In this document: positions 44,580 through 57,062 of the stretch, in pieces | Position numbering within the stretch: position 1 is the first letter of the stretch | Layout: the number at the start of each line of letters is the position of its first letter | Assembly (NCBI GenBank): GCA_014529385.2 | Contig: CM043965.1 | Location: forward strand, 12,078,412 to 12,142,411 | Length of the DNA stretch: 64,000 nucleotides | Origin: Adiantum capillus-veneris | Lineage: Eukaryota > Streptophyta > Polypodiopsida > Polypodiales > Pteridaceae | Direction: 5' to 3' | Made by a program: the position numbers and the translations under genes | Notes under the pieces: generated by a model | Seen by the model: the letters and a program-made list of their open reading frames with translations, nothing else | Told to the model about the DNA's origin: nothing | Databases searched by the model: none

Positions 44580-47180
44580 ATGGCAAGTGTAGCATTTCCA
44601 ACATTTAAAGGAAAGAAGGGGGAGGATTTGGTAACAGACTTCCTAGATGACTTTGAAGTAGCATGTGTAGTGAGCAACAAAGATACGGATGAATCCCGGG
44701 TTAGAATCTTTAAGCATCTCATGAAGCTAGAAGCTAGACCATGGTACAATGCACTTCCACAAGCAACCAAGGATGACTGGGAACCCTTAAAATCTGCTTT
44801 TAAGAGGCGCTTTGGGGGAGGTACCACTTCAGAAAAGTTGTGGGACAAGTTGAGAGACTTGAAGCAGGAAGGTCTTTTAGAATATGCCACCTATGAGTCC
44901 AAATTTGTGGATTTGTGGGAACGGTGGGTTGAGTCACTGGCTAGGGGGGAAGCTGCACCCGATTTCCTAAAAAAAGATCGGTTCACGCATGGCTTATGGC
45001 CGCTTCTCAAGGAGAAGGTGAAGGGTAGATTCTCGGCTACGTACGAGTTAGCCGTTGAGATTGCTCGCCTTAAAGACAAGAAGCTGCAAATGAAAGCCAA
45101 AGAAACCGAGTCAACAGAATCAGGAACATCGCATCGACCAACAACTATGACAACCACCATTCCACCACCACCACCGGCTCTTGGGGTAAGAGATGACCAA
45201 CAAGATATGTTGGCCCATATTACTAACCAACTGCAGAATTTGTATGTCCACTTAATACAACAAGGGATGAGGCAAGAAAGAGATCAAGACCCTGGAAGAG
45301 CACGACGACAAAACAGGGAGTATCATTGCTACAACTGCGGAGAAGACGATCACGGTATGTACTACTGTCCCAAACCACGACAAAACTATAATAGAGGAGG
45401 TAGGAGGAACCAATTGTCACCCCCTAGAGAAAGAACACCCCCACACCGAGCACCACCCCCACCAACACAAATTCAACGTCCACCCCAGACACCACTACAA
45501 GCATCCATCCCACCTCTTCCACCAGCCCCACCACTTGATCGCCCTGTAAACATCATAAGGCTAGAAGAGAAAGGAAAAGCCATAGTAGTGGATCCACCCA
45601 GAGCAAAGGAGAGGGACAAGGGTAAGGAGAAGGTAACCTTTTTAGAACCACTTGAAGCCATGACTGTGAAAAGAGCTAGGAGGGAGAAAGCTACACAATC
45701 AGATGATGAGAGAAGCATGAGAGGAGAAACTAGTAAGAGGCCATCCAGGCCACGACGGAAATTGGGCATCACCGACTTCCAGCTAGGGGAAAGTTCTAAG
45801 CCCTATGATCTAACATTGGATGTGGCAGAGCAAGGACCGAAGATTACATGGCCACAGTTGCTACATCTTGCACCAAAAGTAAGGCGACAATGGTCTAAAA
45901 TGGTAAGTACAAGACGCTCCAAAACAAAGGTAGCCGGAGCAATTTCGGGATGCAACATGGATGACATCCTTCCAATTGTCGACGTAAACATAAAAGGAAA
46001 GAGGGTTGGAAACACCTACATTGATGGAGGTGCACAAATCTGTGTAATGAGCGAAGCCATGATGCTTCGATTAGGGCTCGAGGTTGACAGGCCTTCTCCA
46101 TGCAAGGCAAAGATGGCAAACAACGCAAAAGTAAAGTGTGTGGGTGTGGTAAGTGCCGTGAAAATCAAAGCTTTCAACACTGAGGTAGAGGTAGATGTTT
46201 TTGTAATGCCTACTAAGGGGGAGGGCTATCCACTAATTTTGGGAAGGCCATGGTTGATGGCCATGAAGGCAAAACAGGACTGGGGTACTGGCCTTCTACG
46301 CATGACCGGTAAGAAAGGGGAGACAATCTACTACAACATGAGGATTGGCAAGCAGAAGCAAATGAATCTGGAAAAATCGGCAGATGAAACCACTAGCGAA
46401 TCTTCCAGTTCTGAGGAGGAGACCACATCCACCGACAAAAGTGACAGTTCCATTGATGTGATGGGTATCATTATGAAGGATCCACAAAGGGTAAGCACAA
46501 TTGGTGATCCATCACCAAAAGGGAAACCCAATGAAGAGGAGAGAAAATCACCTGGCCTAGGAGGAAGTAGGTTGAACGGTATGTTGTCTACAGAATTAAC
46601 ACTTGAGGAGAAAGATAATTTTTTGCAAATGTTGATGGGATTTCCTAACCTGCTCATTGACAACTATGAAAGAATCACAGGTATTACAATGGTGGAACAT
46701 CATATTAAGCTGAAGGAAGGGGTAAAACCAGTTTTGCAAAAGCTACGACGATTGGGGGTCATACAAGAAAAGGCACTCTTGGCCGAGGTAAGGAAACTGC
46801 TGGAGGCGGGATTCATCTATCCTGTAGAAAACGCAGAATGGGTGTCACCCGTAGTGGTGACGCCTAAAAAGAATGGTAAGTGGAGGGTCTGTGTTGACTA
46901 CAAACCACTAAATGCAGCTACAAAGAGAGACCACTTTCCTCTCCCTTTCTTGGATGAAATTCTGAATGAAGTAGCGGGTTTTGAATGCTATACCGTCTGT
47001 GATGGTTATTCTGGATACTTTCAAATACGCATAGCCTTGGAAGATCAGCTAAAAACCACTTTTATCACGCCATGGGGTTGTTTTGCATACAGGGTTATGC
47101 CATTTGGTCTCACAAATGCACCTGCCACATTCCAAAGATATGTCACATATGTTTTCAACCGTTCTTTGGAACATCCATAA
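44580..47180 (+). pseudogene. Gypsy-E gag, protease and N-terminal reverse transcriptase
   Basis: The frame opens upstream, but the first ATG is at 44580 (MASVAFPTF). Counting from the frame start at 44550: gag capsid in the first 200 residues (W.NALPQ, FKRRFGGG, YESKFVDLWERW), CCHC knuckle CYNCGEDDHGMYYC at 260-273, a proline-rich linker, and retropepsin with IDGGAQ (Asp at 492; Gly where Ser/Thr is usual) and ILGRPW. A spacer follows, then reverse transcriptase from VSPVVVTPKKNGKWR to the GLTNAPATFQRYV region. The frame ends at 47178-47180 because of a one-base shift; the remaining enzyme is in the next frame. Confidence 0.93.
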
Positions 47181-49834
47181 GAGTGTTCATTGATGATTTT
47201 TGTATACATAGCTCCCGTATTTCACATTTAGAAAAGGTAACTGAAGGTTTGGCCAGGTTGCAGAGCCTAGGTGGGCAATTAAATGTGGATAAATATCACA
47301 TTGGGGAGAGTAAAGTCATTCTACTAGGCCATGAAATTTCAGCAAGAGGTATCAACGCCGACCCAAGTAAGGTGTCCGCACTCATAGCCCTACCTTCACC
47401 AACGACCGCACGCCAATTGGTCTCTTTTCTACAGAAGGTGAGGTACTTAAGTAGATTCATACATCTCCTATCCCAACTTGTTCTACCACTGCAACAACTC
47501 ACTCAAAGATCAACTTTCACTTGGGACGAGGAAAGCGAACATCACTACAACAAGGTAAAGGAGGTCTTAGCCACTCTGCCAACTATCTCACCACCTAAGT
47601 GGGATGAAAAATTCTATGTCACCTCAAGTGTTGGTGATGACTCATTGGGGGCTGTGCTACTCCAAAAGGATACGACGACATCTTTCATGAGGCCAATCTA
47701 CTTCTCTAGCCGAATGATGACAGCAGGAGAGAAAGGTTTCACCCATGTGGAACACTTAGTCCTAGCTCTTAGATTTGCAACTACAAAGTTTAGGTCATAT
47801 TTGCTGCCTAAGCAATTTGTGATTCTAACCACGGATGAAATATTTCCCTATGTTGTACAACACATGGATGTGTCTCCTAGAATTACTAAATGGCTAGTTC
47901 GTCTGCAAGAGTTTGACTACACGGTACAGGTAGAAAGCACGACAAGGGCAAGTTTGGGGGGAATCATGACCTACCAAGTCTTTGAAAGGAAGGAGAAGCA
48001 ATCTAAGGAAGGAGAAGTCCGATTACCTCCAGTACCACCGATGGTAGAAGGAGCATACTCTCTCTACTTTGATGGAGCCTACAAGCGAGCGTCCGACAAA
48101 GCAGCTGCAGGCATAGTGGTCTTTGATGACAAAGGGACAAAGGTATTTTCGTTGGGCCAATTGTTAGATTCACATTTTAACAATGAAGCTGAGTATGCAG
48201 CACTAACCAAGGGTCTACAATGGTGCGTCTCGCAAGGTGTACAACGCCTTAATGTATTTGGGGATGCTCTACTTCTGGTAAGGCAAGTAAATGGAGCATG
48301 GACATGCAAGAATCCTAATTTAAGGACTCACTTAAGTGGTGTAAAAACCTTGTTGGGTAAGTTTGAAGAAGTTCAAATACACCATATCCCAAGGGCTCAA
48401 AACCAAGAAGCAGATGCCCTAGCAAGTGAAAGACTACAGGAAGTGGTGGTTGGAGAAATTAAACTAAAGCTCCCTCTATTTCAAGGAAGTGATGCCTTGC
48501 CTGACATCATGCATTTTTTGGAAATAGGGGAATGCCCATCAGATTTAACAAAGGGACAGAAGCAATGGCTGACGCGGAAGGCCACAAGGTATCGACTCAT
48601 CAATGACGGTTTGTACTGTAAGGGTAAGGACCAAATACTCAGGAAGGTCTCTCTCTCTCAGGAAATCACGGGAGTAATTGCTAGTTTTCACGACGGGGTT
48701 TGTGGTGGTCACTTCTCCCTAGACATAACAAGTAGGAAAATCTTGCAGGCAGGCTTCATATGGCCTAGCCTCAACCGTGATGTACACCACTGGTGCAAAA
48801 CGTGTAAGTTGTGTCAAAAGGCCGGCACTAGGTCACTTATGCCTGAACCACAGACACCTATTCTCTCATATGGCCCATTTGAAAAATGGGGTATCGATGC
48901 CATTGGGCCATTACCTAGGGCCAACTCAGGAAAATTCTACATTATCATGGGGGTCGACTACATGACTAGATGGGCAGAGGCTACAGCCACCACTAGAATC
49001 ACAGCGGTAGAGGTAGCTAAATTTATCTACGAGCACATATGTTGTAGGTTTGGCACACCTTTAGAGATCATCTCTGATAGAGAGCCAGGTTTCAGAGCAG
49101 ACTTGGTAGGAGAATTAATGCAGAAACTGGGCATTACAAGGAGGAACTCTTCACCATATTACCCTCAATGTAATGGCCTAGTTGAAAAGGTAAATGGAAT
49201 GGTTTCTAAAATTATTACCAAGCAGGTAAACAATCATCCTGTAGACAGGTATAAGTATCTACTACCAGCTTTATGGACCTACAGAACTTCATTTCGTACA
49301 TCCTTGGGATTCACACCGTATCATCTAGTATTTGGTAAGGAAGCAATCTTGCCCATTGAAGTGCAACTACAAAGTCTCAGAGTAATGGCAAGCCAACTTC
49401 AACAACCCAACATGCATTTGAGAGATCACATCATCAACTTGGAAAGACTGCAGCTGGACAGAGAAGAAACAATAAATTATTATGTAGCACAAGCAGAGCA
49501 TAGACGGCTTAGTTTTAACGAGCATCTCCGGAAAAAAGAATTGAAGAAAGGAATGTTGGTGCTCCGCTACGACAATTGCTTCGACACGCGCAAGGATAAG
49601 AAACTCCTACTCCGATGGGAAGGTCCTTTCATCATCAGGAAAAAGTATGCCAATGGAAGCTACCAGCTTATGGAGGCTGATGGAAAACTTCATAAAACCA
49701 GGGTAAATGGTTGGCGACTTAAACCTTATTTTCTTCGATTTGACCAGGATCCACCAATTGACATTCCAGATGAGGACACACCATCAGCCACCACCTCCGA
49801 CGATAATGATCAAACAGATGAGCTAGAGACATGA
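47160..49834 (+). pseudogene. Gypsy-E reverse transcriptase C-terminus, two RNase H domains and integrase
   Basis: Begins in the frame that carries the catalytic FIDDF (Asp codons 47192-47197). The retroviral-type RNase H follows (VGDDSLGAVLLQ to near 47950). A second, archaeal-like RNase H starts at YSLYFDGAYKRASDKAAAGI (about 48057) and ends near QEADALASE. This tandem arrangement is typical of the Tat lineage. Integrase has the HHCC zinc domain (H..H..CKTCKLC), then Asp in WGIDAIG, Asp in ISDREPGF and Glu in GLVEKVNG. No chromodomain follows. Apart from the frameshift at its start the frame is open for 890 codons. Confidence 0.93.
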
Positions 49835-49846
49835 ATACCTCTAGCC

Positions 49847-49858
49847 AAAAGGGGAGGG
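49847..49858 (+). promoter_or_regulatory. Gypsy-E polypurine tract
   Basis: AAAAGGGGAGGG four bases before the 3' LTR. Confidence 0.88.
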
Positions 49859-49862
49859 CTAA

Positions 49863-51157
49863 TGATGGGGGCTTTTCACAAGCCAAGCTCCCATACCCCT
49901 CTTCTCTCGTCCCCACCCCATGAAAACCCCCTCTTAGGGAGGGAGTGATAAAAGGCATTGGAAAAAGTAAGAAAAAAATAAAGTATGATTATGTAAATAT
50001 ATAAGAAAGGTAAAATAGGCCACCTCATGCCTGCGGGGTAGCCCATCCCCACCTTGCCTCCTTTTTCTTCACTGTTGCCCCGCCGTGTGTCCCTTTTCCT
50101 CTCCTCCACTCAAAAGGTCAACCCCTCTCTCTTCCCCTTGTCCTTTCTCCTTTCTCTCTCCCCTCAAGCTACCCCACCTCTCACCAATAATGCACCAACT
50201 CACATGCAACTTACCCTATCTTCCAAAATAGTATACCCGACCCCCTCTTTCTCTCTCCTATCATATCCCATGACCCAAATACCCCCCTCTCTCTCTAAAG
50301 GGCGCCATGTCTCTTGTCTTGTAGCTAAATAACCTCCCCCACACTCACACACACTCAGTTTCACTGAAAAAGGTGCCCACAGACCCATCCCCACCCGGTG
50401 GTTACCTGATTTTTCTTATGTTCACACACATCTGCACACAGATTCACCTCTGAACACACTCCCCTCTCTCCCCTCTTGTAATTACTTTATTCTCCATGTC
50501 ACCTCTCACTTTTTTTCATCAACCCATGTCTCTCTCTTAGTCTCTCTCTCATGAGACTACTGTTCTGGCACATATACACACAGCCAGACAAGTGGGGCCC
50601 ACAGTCACATGGCCTATGTAGATAATGATTTCTTCATTTCTAAATTCTAGAATTTCTCCCCCCTCCTCCCCTATATAAAGTGGGGTCACCATCACACAAA
50701 AACACACAACATCACCAAAGAACACACTATGCACTGTGTGTGCCTAGTGCACACACACACACACACACACACACCATCACCATCACCGCAATCACCATGC
50801 TTGTCTTGAGCATGACCTCTACACCCTTGGCTATGGAAGATGAAGGGCAACTAAATGAAGGATGATGGCCATAATCCTCGTGCGAGTCTTCGCCATCAAC
50901 TCCCACCTATCCGCCATGTGCTCTACCACTCTCTCCCTTCTCATTCCCCTACCCTATGCTCCTCATTTCATCGCCTTATTCTCTAAATAAAGCTTGAGGT
51001 TTTGTGAGTATGTTTTCTTGCAATGTTTTGACCATGTGAGGTGTGCGGAATCGCCACATAGTCTTGTGTTTTGGAGTGAGCTTGTGTATGTGTGAAGGGT
51101 GTGCGGATTCGCCATCCTTTTGTGGTGCCTAAGTACTAAGCCGCTATACCTCCTCCC

Positions 51158-51200
<43 letters not shown>

Positions 51201-51410
51201 TGATCTCATTCCCTTTCCTCTTCATCATTACTCCCAAGCATCCATCTCTCTTGGATGAAAAATTTGTTATGGTGGTGTGTTGTTTGCGTCCTAGCCGCTG
51301 AAGCTAGGTGGTGCCCCCTGTTTGCTTTACCATGACAGGCTCGAGGCGTGCCATTCGGTCCCCGGTGTTTTAGAGGCCATCGGGGGTTCGGGGTTCGCTT
51401 TTCTCCCGTC
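49863..51410 (+). repeat. Gypsy-E 3' LTR
   Basis: 1548 bp, partner of 42172-43720. TATA box at 50672-50679; (CA)n near 50750 and (CT)n near 51163 are longer than in the 5' copy. Confidence 0.92.
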
Positions 51411-54400
51411 ACTAACATAGAGGGGACCCTATGGCCTTCAACCCACAAGGTCTCCTCAATATAGAGAAAATAGTGTTTTTTACTGGCATAGAGAGCACCC
51501 TATAGACCTGGGTCCATAGGTTGCCAAAAAACTGTCATGAATGGTTTCTTTAAAACATACAGGGCACCTTGTGTCCTTAGGGTCATAAGATGTGTAGAGC
51601 ATAGAGAGGTTCTTACTAGAATACAGGGGACTCTATGGCCTAAAGGCCACGGGCCCCCAATATGGAGCATAGATCGGTTCTTACTAGCATAGAGAGACTA
51701 AATAGTGCTTGGGGCCATAGGATGTCAATTTAGAGCATAGAGCATAGAGCAAAGAGCATAGAGAGCTTCTTACTACCATAGAGGGAACCCTATGGTCTTC
51801 AGGCGACAAGGTGACAATATAGAGATAACAGATATTCTTACTAGCATAGAGGGGACCCTATGGCCTTCAGCCCACAAGGTCTCCTCAATATAGAGAAAAT
51901 AGTGTTTTTTACTGGCATAGAGAGCACCCTATGGACCTGGGTCCATAGGTTGCCATAAAACTCTCATGAATGGTTTCTTTAAGATGTGTAGAGCATAGAG
52001 AGTTTCTTACAAGAATACACGGGACTCTATGGCTTGAAGGCCACAGGATCCCAATATGGAGCATAGATCGGTTCTTACTAGCGTAGAGAGACCAAATAGT
52101 GCTTTATACATGGGGCCTTAAGGCGTCAAAACAATGAGGGTTTTTTCAAAACAATGAGGGCACCTTGAGGCCTTGGGGCCATAGGATGTTAATTTAGAGC
52201 ATAGAGCATAGAGATCTTCTTTCTACCATACAGGGAACCCTATGGCCTTCAAGCCACAGGGTCTCAATATAGAGAAAATAGAGGTTCTAGCATAGAGGGG
52301 ACCCTATGGCCTTCAGCCCACAAGGTCTCATCAATATAGAGAAATAGTGTTTTTTACTGGCATATAGAGCACCCTATGGCCCTGGGTCCATAGGTTGCCA
52401 AAAAAACCCTCATGAACGGTCTCTTTAAAACATACAAGGCACCTTGTGCCCTTAGGGTCATAAGATGTGTAGAGCATAGAGAGGTTCTTACTAGCATACA
52501 TAGAACCCTATGGCCTGAACGCCATAGGGTCCCAATATAGAGCATAGATCGGTTCTTGCTAGCATAGAGAGACCAAATAGTGCTTTATACTTGGGAGCAT
52601 AATGTGCCAAAACATTGAGGGTTTTTACAAAACTATGAGGGCACCTTGTCGCCTTGGGGACATAGGATGTCAATATAGAGCATAGAGCATAGAGAGCTTC
52701 TTACTATCATGGAGGGAACCCTATGGCCTTCAGACCATAGGGTGTCAACGTAGAGAAAACAAAGGTTCTTACTAGGATAGAGGGGACCCTATGGCCTTCA
52801 GCCCACAAGGTCTCCTCAATGTCATGGAGAGAATCCTATGGCCCTGGGTACATAGGTTGCCAAAAAACCCTCATGAAGGGTTTCTTCAAAACATATAGGA
52901 TGTGTACAACATAGAGAGTTACTTACTAGCATAGGGGGGACCCTATGGCCTTCAGGCCATAGGGTGCTAATATAGAGCATAGATCGGTTCTTACTAACAT
53001 AGAGAGATCAAAAAGTGCTTTATACATGGGGCCATAGGATGTCAATATAGAGCATAGAGCATAGAGCATAGAGAGCTTCTTACTAGCATACAAGGAACCC
53101 TATGGCCTTCAGGCCACAGGGTGTCAACGTAGAGAAAACAGAGGTTCTCACTAGCATAGAGGGGAACCTATGGCCTTCATCCCACAAAGTCTTCGGGATA
53201 TAGAGCAAATAGTGTTTTTACTAGCATAGAGAGCACCCTATGGCCTTGGGTCCATAGGTTGCCAAAAAACCATCACGAAGGGTTTCTTCAAAACATAGAG
53301 GGGACCTTGTGCCCTTGGGGTCATAGTATGTGTAGAGCATAGAGAGGTTCTTACTAACATACAGAGGACCCTATGGCATGAATATAGAGAATATTGAGAA
53401 TAGATCGATTCTTACTAGCACAAAGCGGACCCTATGGTCTTCAGGCCAAAGGGTGCCAATATAGAACAAATATCAGTTCTTACTAGCATAGAGAGGCCAA
53501 ATAGTGCTTTTTACCTGGGGCCATAGGGCACCCAAACAATGAGGGTTGTTCAATGTCATAGAGAGCACCCTATGACCCTGGGTCCATAGGTTGCCAAAAA
53601 ACCGTCCTGAAGGGTTTCTTCAAAACATAGAGGGCAACTTGTGGCCTTGGGGTCATTGGATGTGTAGAGCATAGAGAGGTTCTTACTAGCATACAGGGGG
53701 CCCTATGGCCTTCAGGCCATAGGGTGCCAATATAGAGCATATATCGGTTCTTACTAGCAAAGATCAGACGCTATCGCCTTCATGCCAAAGGGTGCCAATA
53801 TAGAGCATGGAGAGGATCTTACTAGAATATAGGGGACCATATGGCTTTCAAGTCACATGGTGCCAATATAGAGCAAATAGTGTTTTTACTAGCATATAGA
53901 ATATCCTGACCTAGGGGGATTGGTTGTCAAAAATCCATCATAGAAGGGTTCATATGGCCTTCAGCCCACAAGGTCTTCTCAATATAGAGCGAATAGTATT
54001 TTTCATTGGCATACACAGCACCATTGGGGCCCTTGAGGCCAACCCTATGGCCTTCAGGCCTTAGGGAGCTAATATAGAGCATGGTGCTTTATATCGGCAT
54101 AGAGAGCTATGGCCCTAGGGCCATAGAAAAACAATGAGGTGTTTTTGGAAACGATGAGGGAACCTTGTGGTCTTGGGGCCATAGGAAGTCAATATAGATC
54201 ATAGAGCATAGATGATAGAGCATAGAGCACAAAGAGATTCTTGGTAGCATAGAGGGAACCCTATGACCTTCAGGCCACAGGGTGCCATTATAGAGTAAAC
54301 AGAGGTTCTTACTAGCATAGAGGGGACCCTATGGACTTCATCCCACAAGGTCTCCTCAATATAGAGCAAATAGTGGTTTTTACTTGCATGGAGAGCACCA

Positions 54401-54770
54401 TATGGCCTTGGGGTCATAGGTTACCAGAAAACCATCATGAAGTGTTTCTTTAAAATATTGTGGCCACCTTGTGGCCTTGGGGCCATAGGATGCCAATGTA
54501 GAGCATAGAGAGGTTCTTACTAGCATGCAGGGGACCCTATCGCCTTCAGGCCATAGATTTCCATATGGTGATGGTGTAGAGGCTTTAAAGGGGTATTTAG
54601 GCCATTCAAGGGATACTTCTTTGAGGGTCCTCTAATGTCATAAGGGAACATGTGATCACACTACCATAGAGTGGCCTAGGTACACTTGTAGAACCATTTT
54701 GTTGGCACGCTTTGGACCTAGCACCACATGGTTTAACATAGAGGTGACTCTATGGCCCTAGATCCATATG
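51411..54770. repeat. Palindromic repeat array 2, right part (68-bp units)
   Basis: Continuation of the array cut by gypsy-E. Units read TTCTTACTAGCATAGAGGGGA, CCCTATGGCC-TTCA-GGCCATAGGG, TGCCAATATAGAGCATAGA. A clean example of the core is 53701-53724; CTATGGCCCTAGGGCCATAG at 54107-54126 is a perfect 20-bp palindrome. The last unit ends about 50 bp before the ATG at 54822. Confidence 0.92.
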
Positions 54771-56106
54771 GATGTAATAATATCCATCTTGTCTAAATAT
54801 ATGTCATTCTTTTTACAGAAAATGTCTCAGAAGAGAAAGTCGAAGTCAGTTGATGCAACAGGCTCAACACCAAGTTCTTGGTATCTAGATTTTCACTTAC
54901 CAAATTGTGGAAGTGATGAGAAAGTCCACTTGTTCTTTCAATATAAAGAGCAATTTCCCTTCAAGGACTGTGGTATTGTCAAGGAGATAAAGAAAGATTG
55001 TTCATATCTTGAAATGTCTCCATGCCTTGGAGTAAAACTACTCAATGGTGACTCCTACTTGTTGAAGCATGTGGCCTTTGCTCAAAAATTGGTGAAGGTT
55101 GATTATGAAGGAGTGATAATGACAAAAGCAGGGTGGGTGGAGATTCAAGAAGACACTCCAAGTGAGAACTTTATAGACATATATATTGAGGGATTTAAGA
55201 AAGTCAATCAATATTTAAGTAAATTGAGTAGCACAAAGAAGAATAAGAAGCGAAAGAATGAAGACACAGGTACGGCAAATCAATCTAAGACGCTAAAGGA
55301 GAGTCAGACTCCCTCACTTGGAGAAAATAGTGGAAATGTGGCCGAAGAAAATCTTTCAGTTATACCCTTACAGACTCAAGAAGTAGGAGATTCTAGTGGA
55401 CTTGCAACCCTAACAGTTGGAACCCCCTCAGTGGGCAGTGGTTGTGGACTGAGCACCCTTAGCTGTGTTGGACTCTATTATACAGCCCAAAGAAAAAGAT
55501 CTTGATAAAGAAGTTGCCAAAACTTCTAAGAGTGGGCTAGATGGATATGTCGGAATTGACCACTATTTTAAATTTGGTGTACAATTTACCCAATTGATCC
55601 TAGTTGAGCAATGCAAGCTTGCACCAGAAGGCTATAGATGCAGACCATTGTCAAATGTATATGTGAAATATTTCTTGAAGCAATTTGCAGGGCACTCTAG
55701 GCCAGTCTCCAGTGCAGCAGACTTGATGCCGTATAACCCAATTACAAAAATGCCTTTACAAACAGCTGAAGTGCATGGAGACAAGCTATCAAAATACCAC
55801 TACTGGATTCTAGCTGGTCAGCATTCCATCATAGCGGCTAGAGATTTTTTGCGTAACAACAACACTAAGTATGCTTTGAGAAAAGAGTTCTACAAGTTTA
55901 GAACTACAAGGATAGTGGCAGACGCTCTGAAAGAGGTTGTTGTTTGAATTTCCAAAATGGAGAACATGGAGAGAATAACAACAATGAAACACTAGCCTTA
56001 TGTGGAGGTCTTGAAGCATGGACGTAGTCAATGGCTTGCATATTCTAAACCAACAAAACCCAAGGCAGGTGTTCCTGTTGGTCATCCAAGTCGAGCAGGT
56101 TGGGAT

Positions 56107-56187
56107 GTAATTTCCACTTCCCTATGCTTGTTTTTGTTACAAATATGTCTTGAAATAAAGTTAATTTTATTTTCCTTTTTTTTGAAG
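56107..56187 (+). other. 81-bp intron
   Basis: Donor GAT|GTAATTT and acceptor TTTTTTTTGAAG|GCC, T-rich before the acceptor. Removing it keeps the reading frame (phase 0) across W-D / A-F-V. Confidence 0.8.
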
Positions 56188-57062
56188 GCCTTTGTAAATG
56201 TGGCGAACATTGTGTTCAACCATAAATCATTTGCCAACAAAGAAGCACACATGGTCATGTACGATGATGAAATCTATGATCAGTGGATACACATCTTGGA
56301 GAACAATCAAACGTTAACTGCTCGTGGGCGACAACCAAGCTGAACAACCTTTAGATGCCCAGCTGGTTTAGAAGATAATGATGTCAAGCTACTACGACAA
56401 GAGCTGGCAGATGAGAAGATCTGCTTAGTAAAGCAACCACGTCAACAAGCGGGCATGCTCGACCTCGCTGCACGTGCAACGGTCTTTAAGGAGACCATGG
56501 TTTTTGAGCCTCAAATGTTGATGCCATTTAAAGAGATAGATCCATCAGCAATAGCAGTTACTTCATGGGATAAATTTAAGTCTCATTATAACATTACAGA
56601 TGAGATTTACAAATCTCTCTTCACGAGTTGTACGCAATGGCTAAATCTCCTACCACAAAAAGGAAAGAAAAGAGCCAATTCTTGAGATCACTAGGGGATA
56701 TGTGCAGTGGATCATTGCACAAAAGAATGGCACTTCTAGTTTGCAATTCATTTTACCATGGACAATCAAGTGTGTTGGAAAGAATTTGGAAGGCATTGAG
56801 TTTCTCTGCAGACAGTGAGAATAGCTCTAAAATTCGTGTTGGTGTTTGCATCATAGACACAACACACAAAAGTCTTACATCTAGTGGTTGGAGTGCTCCC
56901 CAATTTGTAAATTAATTGATTGAGTATGTGGGGTAGCACATCAACCATCAGAGTTTTTAATTTTTGGCTTAGTCAAGTATCAGCATGCTGCTTCCCTAGA
57001 GAAGGCAATTTCTGAAAAAGCTAAATGGTATGAAATGCACGTTCTACCTTTGAGCTCCTTAA

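Larger units (their letters stand above)
42172..51410 (+). mobile_element. Gypsy-E: Ty3/gypsy, Tat-like lineage, nearly intact
   Basis: LTRs 42172-43720 and 49863-51410 differ by few substitutions and small indels. Primer-binding site, gag, protease, reverse transcriptase, two RNase H domains, integrase and polypurine tract are all present. The target duplication ACTAA (42167-42171 and 51411-51415) matches exactly; removing the element restores a repeat unit GTTCTTACTAACATAGAGGG of the palindromic array. One frameshift near 47150 breaks reverse transcriptase. Confidence 0.95.
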
